A stretch of DNA of 64,000 nucleotides from G051903925 sp051903925 (GTDB lineage: Bacteria; Pseudomonadota; Alphaproteobacteria; Zavarziniales; Zavarziniaceae). The stretch covers positions 2,170,001-2,234,000 of the forward strand of contig NZ_CP173678.1 in the NCBI RefSeq assembly GCF_051903925.1, read 5' to 3'. The notes under the pieces are model-generated. The model saw only the letters and a list, made by a program, of their open reading frames with translations, ran no database searches and had not been told where the DNA came from. Shown here in pieces: positions 24,102 through 33,249 of the stretch; the stretch's first letter is position 1, and the number at the start of each line of letters is the position of its first letter. The translations under genes were made by a program, and so were the position numbers.

Positions 24102-26396
24102 TCAACCCTTGGTCACGAAGCTGTCCAGGACCTTCTTCGAGCCGGAATGCTCGAAGGCGATTTCCAGGCGATTGCCTTCGACCCCGGTGATCCGGCCATA
24201 GCCGAACTTCTGGTGAAAGACGCGGTCGCCCCGGCCGAACTTCTGCGCCGCGGGGTCGCTGACCGCCAGCAGGGCGGGCTGGGCATCGACCAGACGCTGC
24301 GTCTCGGCCGTGCTGCGGCGGGCCCTGGGATCGGCGGCAAACGCCGACTGGGCGCGCCGCCAGCCGGGGCTGGTCGCGCGCGAGCCGAAATCGTCCGCCT
24401 CCACCACGTCGAAGCGGGTGGGCCCGCGCGGGTCCAGGCCCGGCGGGGCCGACCGCTCGACATGCTCCGGCGGCAGCTCCTCGACAAAGCGGGAGGGGAC
24501 GGCCGATTGCCACTGGTTGTAGATGCGCCGGTTGGCGGCATAGGAAATGAACGACCGTCGCCGCGCCCGGGTGATCCCCACATAGGCCAGGCGCCGCTCC
24601 TCCTCCAGCCCCGCGATGCCGGATTCGTCCAGCGTGCGCTGGCTGGGGAACAGCCCTTCCTCCCATCCGGGCAGGAAGACATTGCCGAATTCCAGGCCCT
24701 TGGCGCCGTGCAGGGTCATCAGCGTGACCTGGTCGCCGGTCTGGTCCGCCTCGTTCTCCATGACCAGCGAGACATGATCCAGGAAGGCGGCCAGGGTTGG
24801 AAACTCGCCCATCGCCTGGACCAGTTCCTTGAGGTTCTCGAGGCGGCCGGGGGCATCGGCCGAACGATCGGCCTGCCACATCGCCGTGTAACCTGATTCG
24901 TCCAGGATGGTGCGCGCCAGGTCGGTATGGCTGGCCGTTTCCAGCTGCCCGCGCCAGCGGGCCAGGTCGGCCATCAGGGCGCGCAGGGCCGAACGCGCGC
25001 GGGCCTTGATCTCGTCCGTCTCCACCGCCTCGACCGCGGCACCCAGCAGGCTGAGGCCGCGGGCGCGGGCCAGGCGGCTGAGCGTCTGGATCGTGGTATC
25101 GCCCAGGCCGCGGCGTGGCGTGTTGATGATGCGCTCGAACGCCAGGTCGTCGTCCGGCTGGTGCACGACGCGCAGATAGGCAAGCGCATCGCGGATCTCC
25201 TGCCGCTCATAGAAGCGGGGACCGCCCAGGACGCGATAGGGCAGGCCGATCAGGATGAAGCGTTCCTCGAAACTGCGCGTCTGGAACGAGGCGCGGACCA
25301 GGATTGCGATCTCCGACAGTTTCTCGCCCTCGCGGTTAAGCTGCTCGATCGCGTCGGCGACGGCGCGGGCCTCCTCCTCCCCGTCCCAGAAGGCGGTGAC
25401 GCGCACCGGCTCGCCGGCCGCGTCCTCGGTCCACAGCGTCTTGCCCAGGCGGCTGCGGTTGGCGGCGATCAGGCCTGACGCGGCGCCCAGGATGTGCCCG
25501 GTCGAACGATAGTTGCGCTCCAGCCGGATCACCGTGGCGCCGGGAAAATCCGCTTCGAAACGCAGGATGTTGCCGACCTCTGCCCCGCGCCAGCCATAGA
25601 TCGACTGGTCGTCGTCGCCGACGCAGGCGATGTTGCGGGAGCCCTGCGCCAGCAGGCGCAGCCACAGGTACTGCGCCACATTGGTGTCCTGGTACTCGTC
25701 CACCAGGATGTAGCGGAAGCGGCGGTGGAACTCGCCCAGGATGTCGGGCCGCTCGCGGAACAGTTTCAGGTTCAGCAGCAGAAGGTCGCCGAAATCGGCG
25801 GCGTTGAGCGTCAGCAGCCGCGCCTGGTAGGCGGCATAGAGCTCGACCCCCCGGCCGTCGGCAAAGCTGTCCGCGTCCTGGGTCGGTACCTCGTGCGGGG
25901 CGAGGCCGCGGTTCTTCCACTTGTCAATCTGGCTGGCCAGGCCGCGGCCGGGCCAGCGCTTCTCGTCCAGGTCGGCCGCCTGGATCACCTGCTTGCACAG
26001 GCGGACCTGGTCGTCGGTATCCAGGATCGAGAAGTTGGGCTTCAGGCCCACCGCCTCGGCATGGCGGCGCAGGATGCGGGCGGCGACGGAGTGGAACGTG
26101 CCCAGCCAGGGCATCCCCTCCACCGCCTCGCCGATCAGGGCGCCGATGCGGTGCTGCATCTCGCGGGCGGCCTTGTTCGTGAAGGTGACGGCCAGGATCT
26201 GCGAGGGAAAGGCGCGCCGCTGCCGCAGCAGGTGGGCGATGCGCGTCGTCAGCACCCGCGTCTTGCCCGTGCCGGCACCGGCCAGGACCAGGACCGGCCC
26301 CTCCGTCGCCTCCACGGCGGCGCGCTGCTCCGGGTTCAGGCCGGAGAGGTAGGAGGGGGCAGGGCTGGGCAGGCGGGCGGACGCGGACTCGTTCAT
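24102..26396 (-). CDS. uvrD: UvrD/PcrA-type superfamily 1 DNA helicase
   Basis: 764 residues. Walker A AGAGTGKT is at residues 39-46, motif II is VDEYQD, then GDDDQSIYGWRGAEV, VIRLERNYRST, TLMTLHGAKGLEF and VGITRARRR. A Tudor-like C-terminal tail (FGRGDRVFHQKFGYGRI) matches UvrD/PcrA, which acts in nucleotide excision and mismatch repair and clears replication obstacles. I begin at the ATG that opens MNESAS; the open frame extends over 2 kb upstream but is a shadow of the globin sensor gene. Confidence 0.95.
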   Translation of the reverse strand: MNESASARLPSPAPSYLSGLNPEQRAAVEATEGPVLVLAGAGTGKTRVLTTRIAHLLRQRRAFPSQILAVTFTNKAAREMQHRIGALIGEAVEGMPWLGTFHSVAARILRRHAEAVGLKPNFSILDTDDQVRLCKQVIQAADLDEKRWPGRGLASQIDKWKNRGLAPHEVPTQDADSFADGRGVELYAAYQARLLTLNAADFGDLLLLNLKLFRERPDILGEFHRRFRYILVDEYQDTNVAQYLWLRLLAQGSRNIACVGDDDQSIYGWRGAEVGNILRFEADFPGATVIRLERNYRSTGHILGAASGLIAANRSRLGKTLWTEDAAGEPVRVTAFWDGEEEARAVADAIEQLNREGEKLSEIAILVRASFQTRSFEERFILIGLPYRVLGGPRFYERQEIRDALAYLRVVHQPDDDLAFERIINTPRRGLGDTTIQTLSRLARARGLSLLGAAVEAVETDEIKARARSALRALMADLARWRGQLETASHTDLARTILDESGYTAMWQADRSADAPGRLENLKELVQAMGEFPTLAAFLDHVSLVMENEADQTGDQVTLMTLHGAKGLEFGNVFLPGWEEGLFPSQRTLDESGIAGLEEERRLAYVGITRARRRSFISYAANRRIYNQWQSAVPSRFVEELPPEHVERSAPPGLDPRGPTRFDVVEADDFGSRATSPGWRRAQSAFAADPRARRSTAETQRLVDAQPALLAVSDPAAQKFGRGDRVFHQKFGYGRITGVEGNRLEIAFEHSGSKKVLDSFVTKG

Positions 26397-26507
26397 GGGA
26401 ACGAAACTAGCACAACAGGCGGGCCGGCCGGCAATCGGGGGACCGCGTTCAAGCCCTGTTAGCTTTCGCCGTCTACAGAACACCGGAAGAATTCGGGAGG
26501 GGACAAG

Positions 26508-28673
26508 GTGCAGGATCACGCAACGGCGACGGCTCAGCCCGCGATGGACGGCCAGGCGATCGACCTGGCGCAGCGGCTGGCTTTCCTGAGGCTGGACGAC
26601 ACCGCCGACCTGGCCCAGGTCGGGACCGAGGTGACGGACGTCCTGCCCGCCCTCAGCCACAAGTTCTATGACTACGTCATGGCCTGGCCCGAACTGGCGG
26701 CCAAGTTCGGCGACGGCAGCAATCTGCCGCGCCTGAAGCAGACGCAGGCCGATCATTGGCGCCGCCTGTTCCAGGGCCGCTTCGACGCGGCGTTCGTGCA
26801 GCGGGCGACGCGCATCGGCTCGATCCACGACGCCGTGGGGTTGGAGCCGCATTGGTACCTGGGCGGCTATGCCTTCATGCTGGACGGCATCCTGGGCACG
26901 CTGCTGGCGCGCGACGGGGTGGCGCCGGCGCGCATCGCAGGCATCACCGCCGTGGTGCGCGCGGCCCTGCTGGACATCGACCTGGCGCTGGGCAGCTATG
27001 TCCGCGCAGGCGAGGACGGGCGCATGCGCGCGCAACTCCTGGCCATGGCTGCGGCGATCGAGGACGAGATCGCGTCGAGCGTCGGCAAGATCGCCTCCCA
27101 GACAGATCGCCTGGTGGCGGAGGCGACCTACCTGCGCGGCGTGGCCGAGACGCTGCACCAGTCGGCCGGCACCGTGAACCAGGCGGCGGGCACGGCGGAC
27201 GCGAACGTGCAGACCGTGGCCGCCGCGACCGAGGAGCTGGAGGCGGCCAGCGAGGAGATCGCCGCCCAGATGGACCGCACCTTCGCCGTCATCCGCTCCG
27301 CCGTGGAGAAGGCAGACGAGGCGGGCTCGGCCCTGGGCGCCCTGGAGCAGACGACGGCGCGCATCAACGAACTGGTCAAGCTGATCCAGACGATCTCGAA
27401 CCAGACGCGGCTGCTGGCGCTGAATGCCACCATCGAGGCGGCGCGCGCCGGGGCCGCCGGGCGCGGCTTCGCCGTCGTCGCGTCCGAGGTGAAGAGCCTG
27501 GCCGGCCAGACCGAATCCGCGATCAACACGGTCAGCAGCCAGGCCGACACGATCCGGGGCGCCACGACCGACGTCAGCCGCAGTGTCGGCGCCAGCCAGG
27601 GCGACATCCGTGCCGTCGGTGCCATCGCCGAGGAGACGATGCGCGCGGCGCGCGAGCAGAAGGCCGCCACCGCCGAGATCACGCACAGCGCCGTGGCAGC
27701 CGCCGAACAGGTCCGCCGTGTAACGCAGGAAGTCGCAACGGTGCTGGATCGCGCGAACGCCACCGGTACGACCTCGCGCAATGTCTTCGACCAGGCACAG
27801 AAGGTCGACCGCGACATCCACGACCTGAACCAGCGCCTGGGCGCCATCCTGCGTACCTCGGCCATGCTGGAGACGGGGCAGGGGCGCTATCCGGTGATTG
27901 TGCCGGCCCGGGCCATGCTGGGCGGCCGCGCCGGCGACGGGCGCACGCTGGACCTGGCGGCCCATGGTGCCTTGCTGGCCATCGATGGGACAGGCCTGAC
28001 GATTGGCGCCGGCGGCACCATCGTCCTGGGCGACCTGGGCAGCATTGGGGCGACCGTCGTCAACATCAGCCCGGTCGGCGTCTATTGCCGGTTCGACGCG
28101 TTGGAACGCCATCAGCGCAGCGGCATCGCCACCCTGATCGAGGAAGAGCGGGCGCGCGACGCGCGCTACCAGGGGGCCGCGCGCAGCTTGGCGCAGCGCC
28201 TGCAGCAGGCCCTGGAGGAGGCGCTGCGGCGGCGCGAGACGACGCTGGAGGCGCTGTTCGACAGCCGCTATGTGCGCATCGAAGGCTCCGACCCCGCGCA
28301 GTACCTGGCCGGCTTCACCGACCTGGCCGACCGCCTGTTCGCCGGGCCCATGGCGCAGACGCTGGGTGCGGATGCGGCGCACATCTTTGCCATCGCCTGC
28401 GACCGCAATGGCTATGTGCCAACCCACAACGTGCAGTATTCGCAGGCGCAGCGGCCGGGTGACGTCGCCTGGAACACCGCCAACTGCCGCAATCGCCGCA
28501 TCTTCGACGACCGCGCCGGACTGCTGGCCGCGCACAACACGGCGCCCGTCCTGGTCCAGGCCTATGCCCGCGTCATGGGTGGCGGCCGGGTCGACTTCAT
28601 CAAGGAGGTGGACGCGCCCATCACGGTCGGCGGCCGCCATTGGGGCGCCGCCCGCCTGGGCGTGAAGGCCTGA
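26508..28673 (+). CDS. Globin-coupled chemosensor with PilZ and Cache-like domains
   Basis: A soluble 721-residue transducer with no membrane segments. Residues 20-170 form a protoglobin haem domain with proximal His107 in GSIHDAVGLEPHWY. Residues 220-440 are the methyl-accepting signalling coil, with the conserved tip around QTISNQTRLLALNATIEAAR (293-312). Residues 458-545 look like a PilZ domain (starting RYPVIVPARAML and containing NISPVGVYCRF), which would bind cyclic di-GMP. Residues 575-721 are a Cache-like sensor module ending in NRRIFDDRAGLLAA and GGRHWG. It probably integrates oxygen, cyclic di-GMP and a further ligand in chemotaxis. The GTG start has a GGGAGGGGAC ribosome binding site. 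Confidence 0.88.
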   Translation: MQDHATATAQPAMDGQAIDLAQRLAFLRLDDTADLAQVGTEVTDVLPALSHKFYDYVMAWPELAAKFGDGSNLPRLKQTQADHWRRLFQGRFDAAFVQRATRIGSIHDAVGLEPHWYLGGYAFMLDGILGTLLARDGVAPARIAGITAVVRAALLDIDLALGSYVRAGEDGRMRAQLLAMAAAIEDEIASSVGKIASQTDRLVAEATYLRGVAETLHQSAGTVNQAAGTADANVQTVAAATEELEAASEEIAAQMDRTFAVIRSAVEKADEAGSALGALEQTTARINELVKLIQTISNQTRLLALNATIEAARAGAAGRGFAVVASEVKSLAGQTESAINTVSSQADTIRGATTDVSRSVGASQGDIRAVGAIAEETMRAAREQKAATAEITHSAVAAAEQVRRVTQEVATVLDRANATGTTSRNVFDQAQKVDRDIHDLNQRLGAILRTSAMLETGQGRYPVIVPARAMLGGRAGDGRTLDLAAHGALLAIDGTGLTIGAGGTIVLGDLGSIGATVVNISPVGVYCRFDALERHQRSGIATLIEEERARDARYQGAARSLAQRLQQALEEALRRRETTLEALFDSRYVRIEGSDPAQYLAGFTDLADRLFAGPMAQTLGADAAHIFAIACDRNGYVPTHNVQYSQAQRPGDVAWNTANCRNRRIFDDRAGLLAAHNTAPVLVQAYARVMGGGRVDFIKEVDAPITVGGRHWGAARLGVKA

Positions 28674-28753
28674 CCGCTCCAGCCCCGACGGGACGTACAC
28701 GGATCGACGTCGCGGACTGGTTCGGGCCAGAATGAGGGCCGGGAGGACCAGTC

Positions 28754-29584
28754 ATGGCGCAGCGATCGATCCTGAACCGGGGGGCAGCCACGCCGCTGGC
28801 CGCCCTCGTGCTGGCCGCGGCGGCCTGGGGCCTGGCCGCGCCCGGACAATCCGCGCTTGCGCAGGCGAGCCCCGCTGCCCCGGCGGCGCCTGCCTCGGGC
28901 GAAGCGGCGGCGCCCCCTGCGGGCCTGCCGCGGGTCCGTGCCGGCCAGGCGATCGAGGCCTATGTGGCCGAGGCGATGCGACCGCTGCGCCGCGCCGACC
29001 TGACCGGCGAGGGCCTGTCGGCGGAGACGATCGGCCTGGACAGCAAGTGGGCGCGGGCACGGGCGCGGGCGGCCTATCTGGGCCGGATCTACCGCTATGA
29101 CCTGGACGGGGATGGCCGCATCGCGCGTTCGGAAGTCATGCAGTCCATCGCCGACCAGCGCAACCTGTCGCCGGACAGGACGATGAGCGTGCGCCGCATG
29201 GTCGAGCGCGAGATGCAGGCCGACGCCGACGGCGACCGCGTGATCACCTTTGACGAGGCCCGTGCCCATGGCGAGCGGATCGGCACGCCGGAACTGCGGC
29301 GGCTGACCGGGCTGTTGCAGTTCGACGCCGATGGCGACGGGGTGGTGACGCCTGCCGAGCTGGAGGCCGCGGCCCGCGCCGAGTTCGCCAAGGCCGACGT
29401 CGACGGCAACGGCCTGATCGGACGCGAGGAATTCCGCACACTGCGTGCGGCGGAACGGGGCGAGCGCCCTGAACGGATGGGCCCCGGTTCCGGGGAAGAC
29501 GGCGAGGATGCCGACGCGGCACCGCCGGCTGATGCGTCGCCCTCGGTCCCCGTGCCTGCCGACGCGCCGGCCGCCGTCCCCTGA
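28754..29584 (+). CDS. Exported EF-hand calcium-binding protein
   Basis: 276 residues. A signal peptide (about 1-37, ending SALAQA) is followed by an Ala/Pro-rich linker and four EF-hand loops: DLDGDGRIARSE, DADGDRVITFDE, DADGDGVVTPAE and DVDGNGLIGREE. The C terminus is acidic and Pro/Ala-rich. It is therefore a periplasmic or surface calcium-binding protein; a function beyond binding Ca2+ cannot be stated. It ends 4 nt from the converging HAD gene. Confidence 0.9.
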   Translation: MAQRSILNRGAATPLAALVLAAAAWGLAAPGQSALAQASPAAPAAPASGEAAAPPAGLPRVRAGQAIEAYVAEAMRPLRRADLTGEGLSAETIGLDSKWARARARAAYLGRIYRYDLDGDGRIARSEVMQSIADQRNLSPDRTMSVRRMVEREMQADADGDRVITFDEARAHGERIGTPELRRLTGLLQFDADGDGVVTPAELEAAARAEFAKADVDGNGLIGREEFRTLRAAERGERPERMGPGSGEDGEDADAAPPADASPSVPVPADAPAAVP

Positions 29585-29588
29585 GGTA

Positions 29589-30317
29589 TCAGCCCCGGGC
29601 CAGTTCCGCCTTGTGGGCTTCCGCCAGTTCGATCAGGGACTTGAAGTGGAAGTCGGGCACGGCCTTGCGCGGGGGGACGGGGCTGGCGCCATAGCCCTGC
29701 TCGGCATGGCGGCGCTCGATCCAGGCGGTGTTCAGCTTCAGGTCGGTCGCCGGCACGATGTCGTGATACTGGCTCTGTGCCACGTGCAGCCATTGCGGGC
29801 GCTCTATCCCGAGGCCGTTCAGGTACGCCTCGACATAGGCGAAGGTCTGGGGATGCGGCTTGGTAAAGCCCATGTCCTCGACCGTGATCGTCTTGTGGAA
29901 GGTATTGGCCAGGGTCCGGGCCAGGATGTCGGTCGCGACCCGTCCGCCATTGGTCATGGCGACCAGGTGGAAGTGCTCCCGCAGATAGCTCAGCGCCTCG
30001 ACCGAATCGGGGAAAGCCGGCCATTCGGCGACGTTCTTCGTGAAGAAGGTCTGGGCATCCTCGTCGTCATAGATCATGCCCAGGGCATGGCACATGTCCT
30101 GCCAGATCAGGGGCAGCATGGGGGCGAAGGGCTTTTCCGGCTCGGCGACCTGGCGATGCTCCTCCCAGGTGGCGAAGGCTTCCAGGATCTCCTGGTCGGT
30201 CATGGTCTTGCCGGCCGCATCGATGCGCGGGCGCAGCCATTTCAGGATGCCTGCCTCGAAATTGATCAGCGTCCCGATCACGTCGAACGTCAGGGCCTTG
30301 AACTGGGTCAGCTTCAT
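29589..30317 (-). CDS. HAD type II haloacid-dehalogenase-like protein, copy 2
   Basis: 242 residues. Nucleophile Asp12 in TFDVIGTLI, Asn in AMTNGG, Lys in GFTKPHP and the final SQYHDIVPA acidic region place it with 2-haloacid dehalogenases and related phosphatases. It is a tandem paralogue of the next gene upstream, sharing most motif stretches such as AFPDSVEAL and LHVAQSQYHDIVPA. Whether it removes halogen or phosphate is not decidable here. Confidence 0.88.
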   Translation of the reverse strand: MKLTQFKALTFDVIGTLINFEAGILKWLRPRIDAAGKTMTDQEILEAFATWEEHRQVAEPEKPFAPMLPLIWQDMCHALGMIYDDEDAQTFFTKNVAEWPAFPDSVEALSYLREHFHLVAMTNGGRVATDILARTLANTFHKTITVEDMGFTKPHPQTFAYVEAYLNGLGIERPQWLHVAQSQYHDIVPATDLKLNTAWIERRHAEQGYGASPVPPRKAVPDFHFKSLIELAEAHKAELARG

Positions 30318-30342
30318 GGGGGTGCCTCTCTGCGCGCGGAAA

Positions 30343-31062
30343 TCAGGCCGCCAGGGCCGCGCGGTGCGCCTGCGCCAGTTGGGCCAGGCTGTGGAAGTGG
30401 AAGTCGGGCGTCTCGCGATGCGGCGGGACGGGCGATGCGCCATAGCCCCTGCCATGGCGCCGCTCGATCCAGGCGGAGTGGATGCCCAGCGCCCGCGCCG
30501 GCACGATGTCGTGATACTGGCTCTGCGCCACGTGCAGCCATTCGGCCCGGGCCACGCCGACGCCGTTCAGATAGGCCTCGGCAAAGGCGAATGCCTCCGG
30601 ATGGGGCTTGTTGGTGCCCATGTCCTCGGAGGTGATCAGCTTGTGGAACGGGCTGCCCAGGCGCTGGGCAAAGATCCCGGTCGCGACCCGACCGCCATTG
30701 GTGATCGTCACCAAGTGGAAATGCTGTCGCAAGTAGGCCAGTGCCTCGACCGAATCGGGAAAGGCGGGCCAGGCATCGACGGAGTCGGTGAAGGTCGCAC
30801 CATCGGCCGGGTCATGGGCGATGCCCAGCCTGGCGCACAGCTCCTCCCAGATGAAGGGCAGCTGCTTGGGGAACGGCATTTCCGTGCCCAGCCGCGACTG
30901 ATAGGCGTCCGTCGCGGAGAACATGACCAGCAGGTCGTCGTCGACGATATCCTTGCCCGCCGCGGCAAGGCGCGGCTGCATCCAGTCCAGCAGGCCCTGC
31001 TCATGGTTGATCAGGGTGCCGATGACGTCGAATGTCAGCGCCTTGAACTGTGTCAACTCCAT
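30343..31062 (-). CDS. HAD type II haloacid-dehalogenase-like protein, copy 1
   Basis: 239 residues with the same motif set as its downstream neighbour (TFDVIGTLI, TITNGG, GTNKPHP, SQYHDIVPA). The two genes are 25 nt apart and almost certainly co-transcribed. The paralogues differ most in the cap domain (residues 25-90), which sets substrate choice in HAD enzymes, so they may have split functions after duplication. Confidence 0.88.
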   Translation of the reverse strand: MELTQFKALTFDVIGTLINHEQGLLDWMQPRLAAAGKDIVDDDLLVMFSATDAYQSRLGTEMPFPKQLPFIWEELCARLGIAHDPADGATFTDSVDAWPAFPDSVEALAYLRQHFHLVTITNGGRVATGIFAQRLGSPFHKLITSEDMGTNKPHPEAFAFAEAYLNGVGVARAEWLHVAQSQYHDIVPARALGIHSAWIERRHGRGYGASPVPPHRETPDFHFHSLAQLAQAHRAALAA

Positions 31063-31139
31063 GCCGCGCCTCCGCCCGGGGAGGCACCATGCTGCGCCGC
31101 AAAATCCTGCCGTCAATCGGCGATGCCAAAAGCCTGCTT

Positions 31140-31604
31140 TTAGCGCCCGATCAGCAGGGGCCCCACGAAGCGGTCCAGGCTGATGGCGCCCGGCCCGCGC
31201 ACCAGCACGGTCAGCAGAAGGCCGGTCCACACCAGGTGCTCCGGCCAGTTCTCGGGAAAGACGAAGAACTGGATCGTCGCGGTGATGCCCAGCAGGCCCA
31301 ACGCCCCCAGGCGGGCGAACAGGCCAAGCGCCAGGGCGATGGCGCCGCCCAGTTCCACCGCAGTCGCCAGCCAGGCCGCAAGCTCCGGCGGCAGGACGGG
31401 CACGGCATAGATGTCGCGGAACAGGTCCACGGTCTTGTCCATGTCGGCCACCTTGGTCATGGCCGAGCGCCAGAAGACATTGGCGATGGCCAGGCGGACG
31501 ACCAGCAGGCTGAGCGGTTCCAGCGCCTCCAGCCCATGGCGCAGGCGGTGCAGGGCGATCGACAGGCCGGCGGGCAGCAGGCCGGTGGCGCGCGGGTCAG
31601 GCAT
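31140..31604 (-). CDS. DoxX family membrane protein of the bufferin operon
   Basis: 154 residues with about four membrane segments and the DoxX-type pattern RLAIANVFWRSAMTK and PELAAWLATAVELGGA. The ATG lies 8 nt inside the end of the bufC-like gene. DoxX proteins commonly end bufferin (DUF2282-DUF692-DUF2063) operons; the exact role is unknown, perhaps redox or membrane transport of the modified peptide. An AAAAGC/GCTTTT repeat surrounds the stop codon. Confidence 0.85.
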   Translation of the reverse strand: MPDPRATGLLPAGLSIALHRLRHGLEALEPLSLLVVRLAIANVFWRSAMTKVADMDKTVDLFRDIYAVPVLPPELAAWLATAVELGGAIALALGLFARLGALGLLGITATIQFFVFPENWPEHLVWTGLLLTVLVRGPGAISLDRFVGPLLIGR

Positions 31605-32370
31605 GGATCGGGCTTTCCGGATGGGCGGGCGCGGCAAACAGCCCGCGCGCGCAGGCAAGGGCAAGGCTGACGGCAAGGTCGAATTCGGGGTCGGCGGCGG
31701 CGTCCTCGGCGGCGGGCCCCAGTGCGGCACCCGCCAGCAGGGCGGCCAGGAAGCGGGCGATCGCAGGCTGCAGGACCTCGAACGCGGTATCGCCGTCCTG
31801 GTCGCGGAATACCAGGATATGGGTCGGTGTCGCCGGTGGCGGCGGGGCCTCGGCGTCGCGCCAGGCCGGGCCGACGTCAAACGCCAGATGCAGCAGGCGG
31901 CATGACGCCAGCCCTTCCAGCACCAGGGCCGACAGGGCGTCCGTCGGCAGGCTGGCCAGATGGTCCAGGGCCAGGGGGCGCGCGTCGGGCGCCCCCCAGC
32001 AGGCGTGCAGCGCCCAGTCCAGTTGCGCCAGGTCCGCTGCCCAGTCTGGCACGCCGATCCGTGTCCCTTGCGCCAGGGCCTGTGGCAAGCCCGCGCCGAA
32101 ATGGGACAGGCGCGGCTCCTGTGGCGGGCAGGCGGCGACATATCCCGCCGCCACGCGGTCGAACAGATCGGCCCCGATGCGGGCGCGCGTCACGGCGAAG
32201 GTCGTGCCCAGCGCCCCCACCAGGCTGATCCGGTGGTGATTGCGATAGACGGCCAGGCGCCGCTCCGCCGACAGGCCCATCGCCGGGATCAGGTCCAGCA
32301 GGGCGGCATCGCGCGGCATGCCGCGCACGGTATCAGCAAGCAGGCGCTGCACGGTCGCCAGGTCGGGCAT
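31597..32370 (-). CDS. bufC: BufC-like DUF2063 partner protein
   Basis: 257 residues. The N-terminal DUF2063 domain (about 1-95) shows VYRNHHRISLVGALGTTF, the usual signature of this putative peptide-recognition partner of MNIO enzymes; the C-terminal half is more variable. In RiPP loci it helps the DUF692 enzyme bind or process its precursor. It begins 5 nt after the bufB stop and overlaps doxX, so the four genes form one operon. Confidence 0.88.
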   Translation of the reverse strand: MPDLATVQRLLADTVRGMPRDAALLDLIPAMGLSAERRLAVYRNHHRISLVGALGTTFAVTRARIGADLFDRVAAGYVAACPPQEPRLSHFGAGLPQALAQGTRIGVPDWAADLAQLDWALHACWGAPDARPLALDHLASLPTDALSALVLEGLASCRLLHLAFDVGPAWRDAEAPPPPATPTHILVFRDQDGDTAFEVLQPAIARFLAALLAGAALGPAAEDAAADPEFDLAVSLALACARGLFAAPAHPESPIHA

Positions 32371-32375
32371 TGTTT

Positions 32376-33230
32376 TCACCCCCCAGCCCCGCCTGCGCGG
32401 GCACGAGCAGGGCCATTGCACAAGCTCGCGGCATGCGCCACCTCGGCCAGCAGGATGTTGAGCGGGGGAAGGTTGCTGTCCCATTCGACCAGGACGGGCA
32501 GCGGGCCTGTCCTTTCCAGGACCGCCGCCAGGAGGGACCAGACGGCATCGGGCACGGCACTGCCATGGTCGTCGATCAGCAGGTCGACCCCGTCGATCCG
32601 CTTCACCGCGTGGCCGGCGACGTGCACCTCCCCCACCGCCCCCAGCGGGAAGGCGGCCAGATCCGCCCATGGGTCGCGGCCCAGGTTGACGGCCGAGACA
32701 TGAAGGTTGTTGACGTCCAGCAGCAGGCCGCAGCCCGTGCGCCGCGCCAGCGCGGCCAGGAACTCCCCCTCTGCCATCGTCTCGTGCGCGAAGGCCAGAT
32801 AGGCGGACGGATTCTCGACCAGGATGGGACGCTTCAGCCGGTCCTGCACACGGCCGACATTGGCGGCGACGACGGCCAGCGCCTCGTCCGTCCGCGGCAG
32901 CGGCAGCAGGTCGTTGAGGAAGACGCCGCCGACCGTGCTGAAGCTGAGATGGTCCGACACCAGCATCGGCTCAAGCCGGTCCACCAGCCCGGCCAGGCGT
33001 TCCAGATGGGCCGGGTCGATCCCGTCGGTCGAACCCAGTGACAGGCCGACCGCGTGCAGGGCAACCGGCCGGTCGCCCCGCACACGCTCCAGCAGGCGGC
33101 GGGCCGTGCCGCCCGTCATGAAGTTCTCCGGGTGGACCTCGACCCAGGCCCCCGGCCGCATTGCCGGTCCGCCCGCCGCAACCGCCTGCAGGTGCGGGTG
33201 GCGCAGGCCAAAGCCGGCGGCGGCGGACAT
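32376..33230 (-). CDS. bufB: BufB-like MNIO (DUF692) peptide-modifying enzyme
   Basis: A 284-residue multinuclear non-haem iron-dependent oxidative enzyme with a TIM-barrel fold. Candidate iron ligands are visible in ALHAVGLSLG (His59), SDHLSF (Asp93, His94), ILVENPS (Glu139), LDVNNLHVSA (Asp172, Asn175, His177), EVHVAGH (His203, His207), DDHGS (Asp221, His222) and LVEWD (Glu249). In characterised bufferins, MNIOs convert precursor cysteines to thiooxazoles. I chose ATG 33230, 19 nt after bufA; the frame is open a further 16 codons upstream. Confidence 0.92.
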   Translation of the reverse strand: MSAAAGFGLRHPHLQAVAAGGPAMRPGAWVEVHPENFMTGGTARRLLERVRGDRPVALHAVGLSLGSTDGIDPAHLERLAGLVDRLEPMLVSDHLSFSTVGGVFLNDLLPLPRTDEALAVVAANVGRVQDRLKRPILVENPSAYLAFAHETMAEGEFLAALARRTGCGLLLDVNNLHVSAVNLGRDPWADLAAFPLGAVGEVHVAGHAVKRIDGVDLLIDDHGSAVPDAVWSLLAAVLERTGPLPVLVEWDSNLPPLNILLAEVAHAASLCNGPARARAGGAGG

Positions 33231-33249
33231 GGCGGCGGCTGGCGCGCGA

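Noticed and set aside
26397..28700. Upstream extension of the helicase frame, giving a 1532-residue protein
   Set aside because: The extension is antisense to the globin sensor and has no domain; UvrD-type sequence begins at the ATG at 26396.
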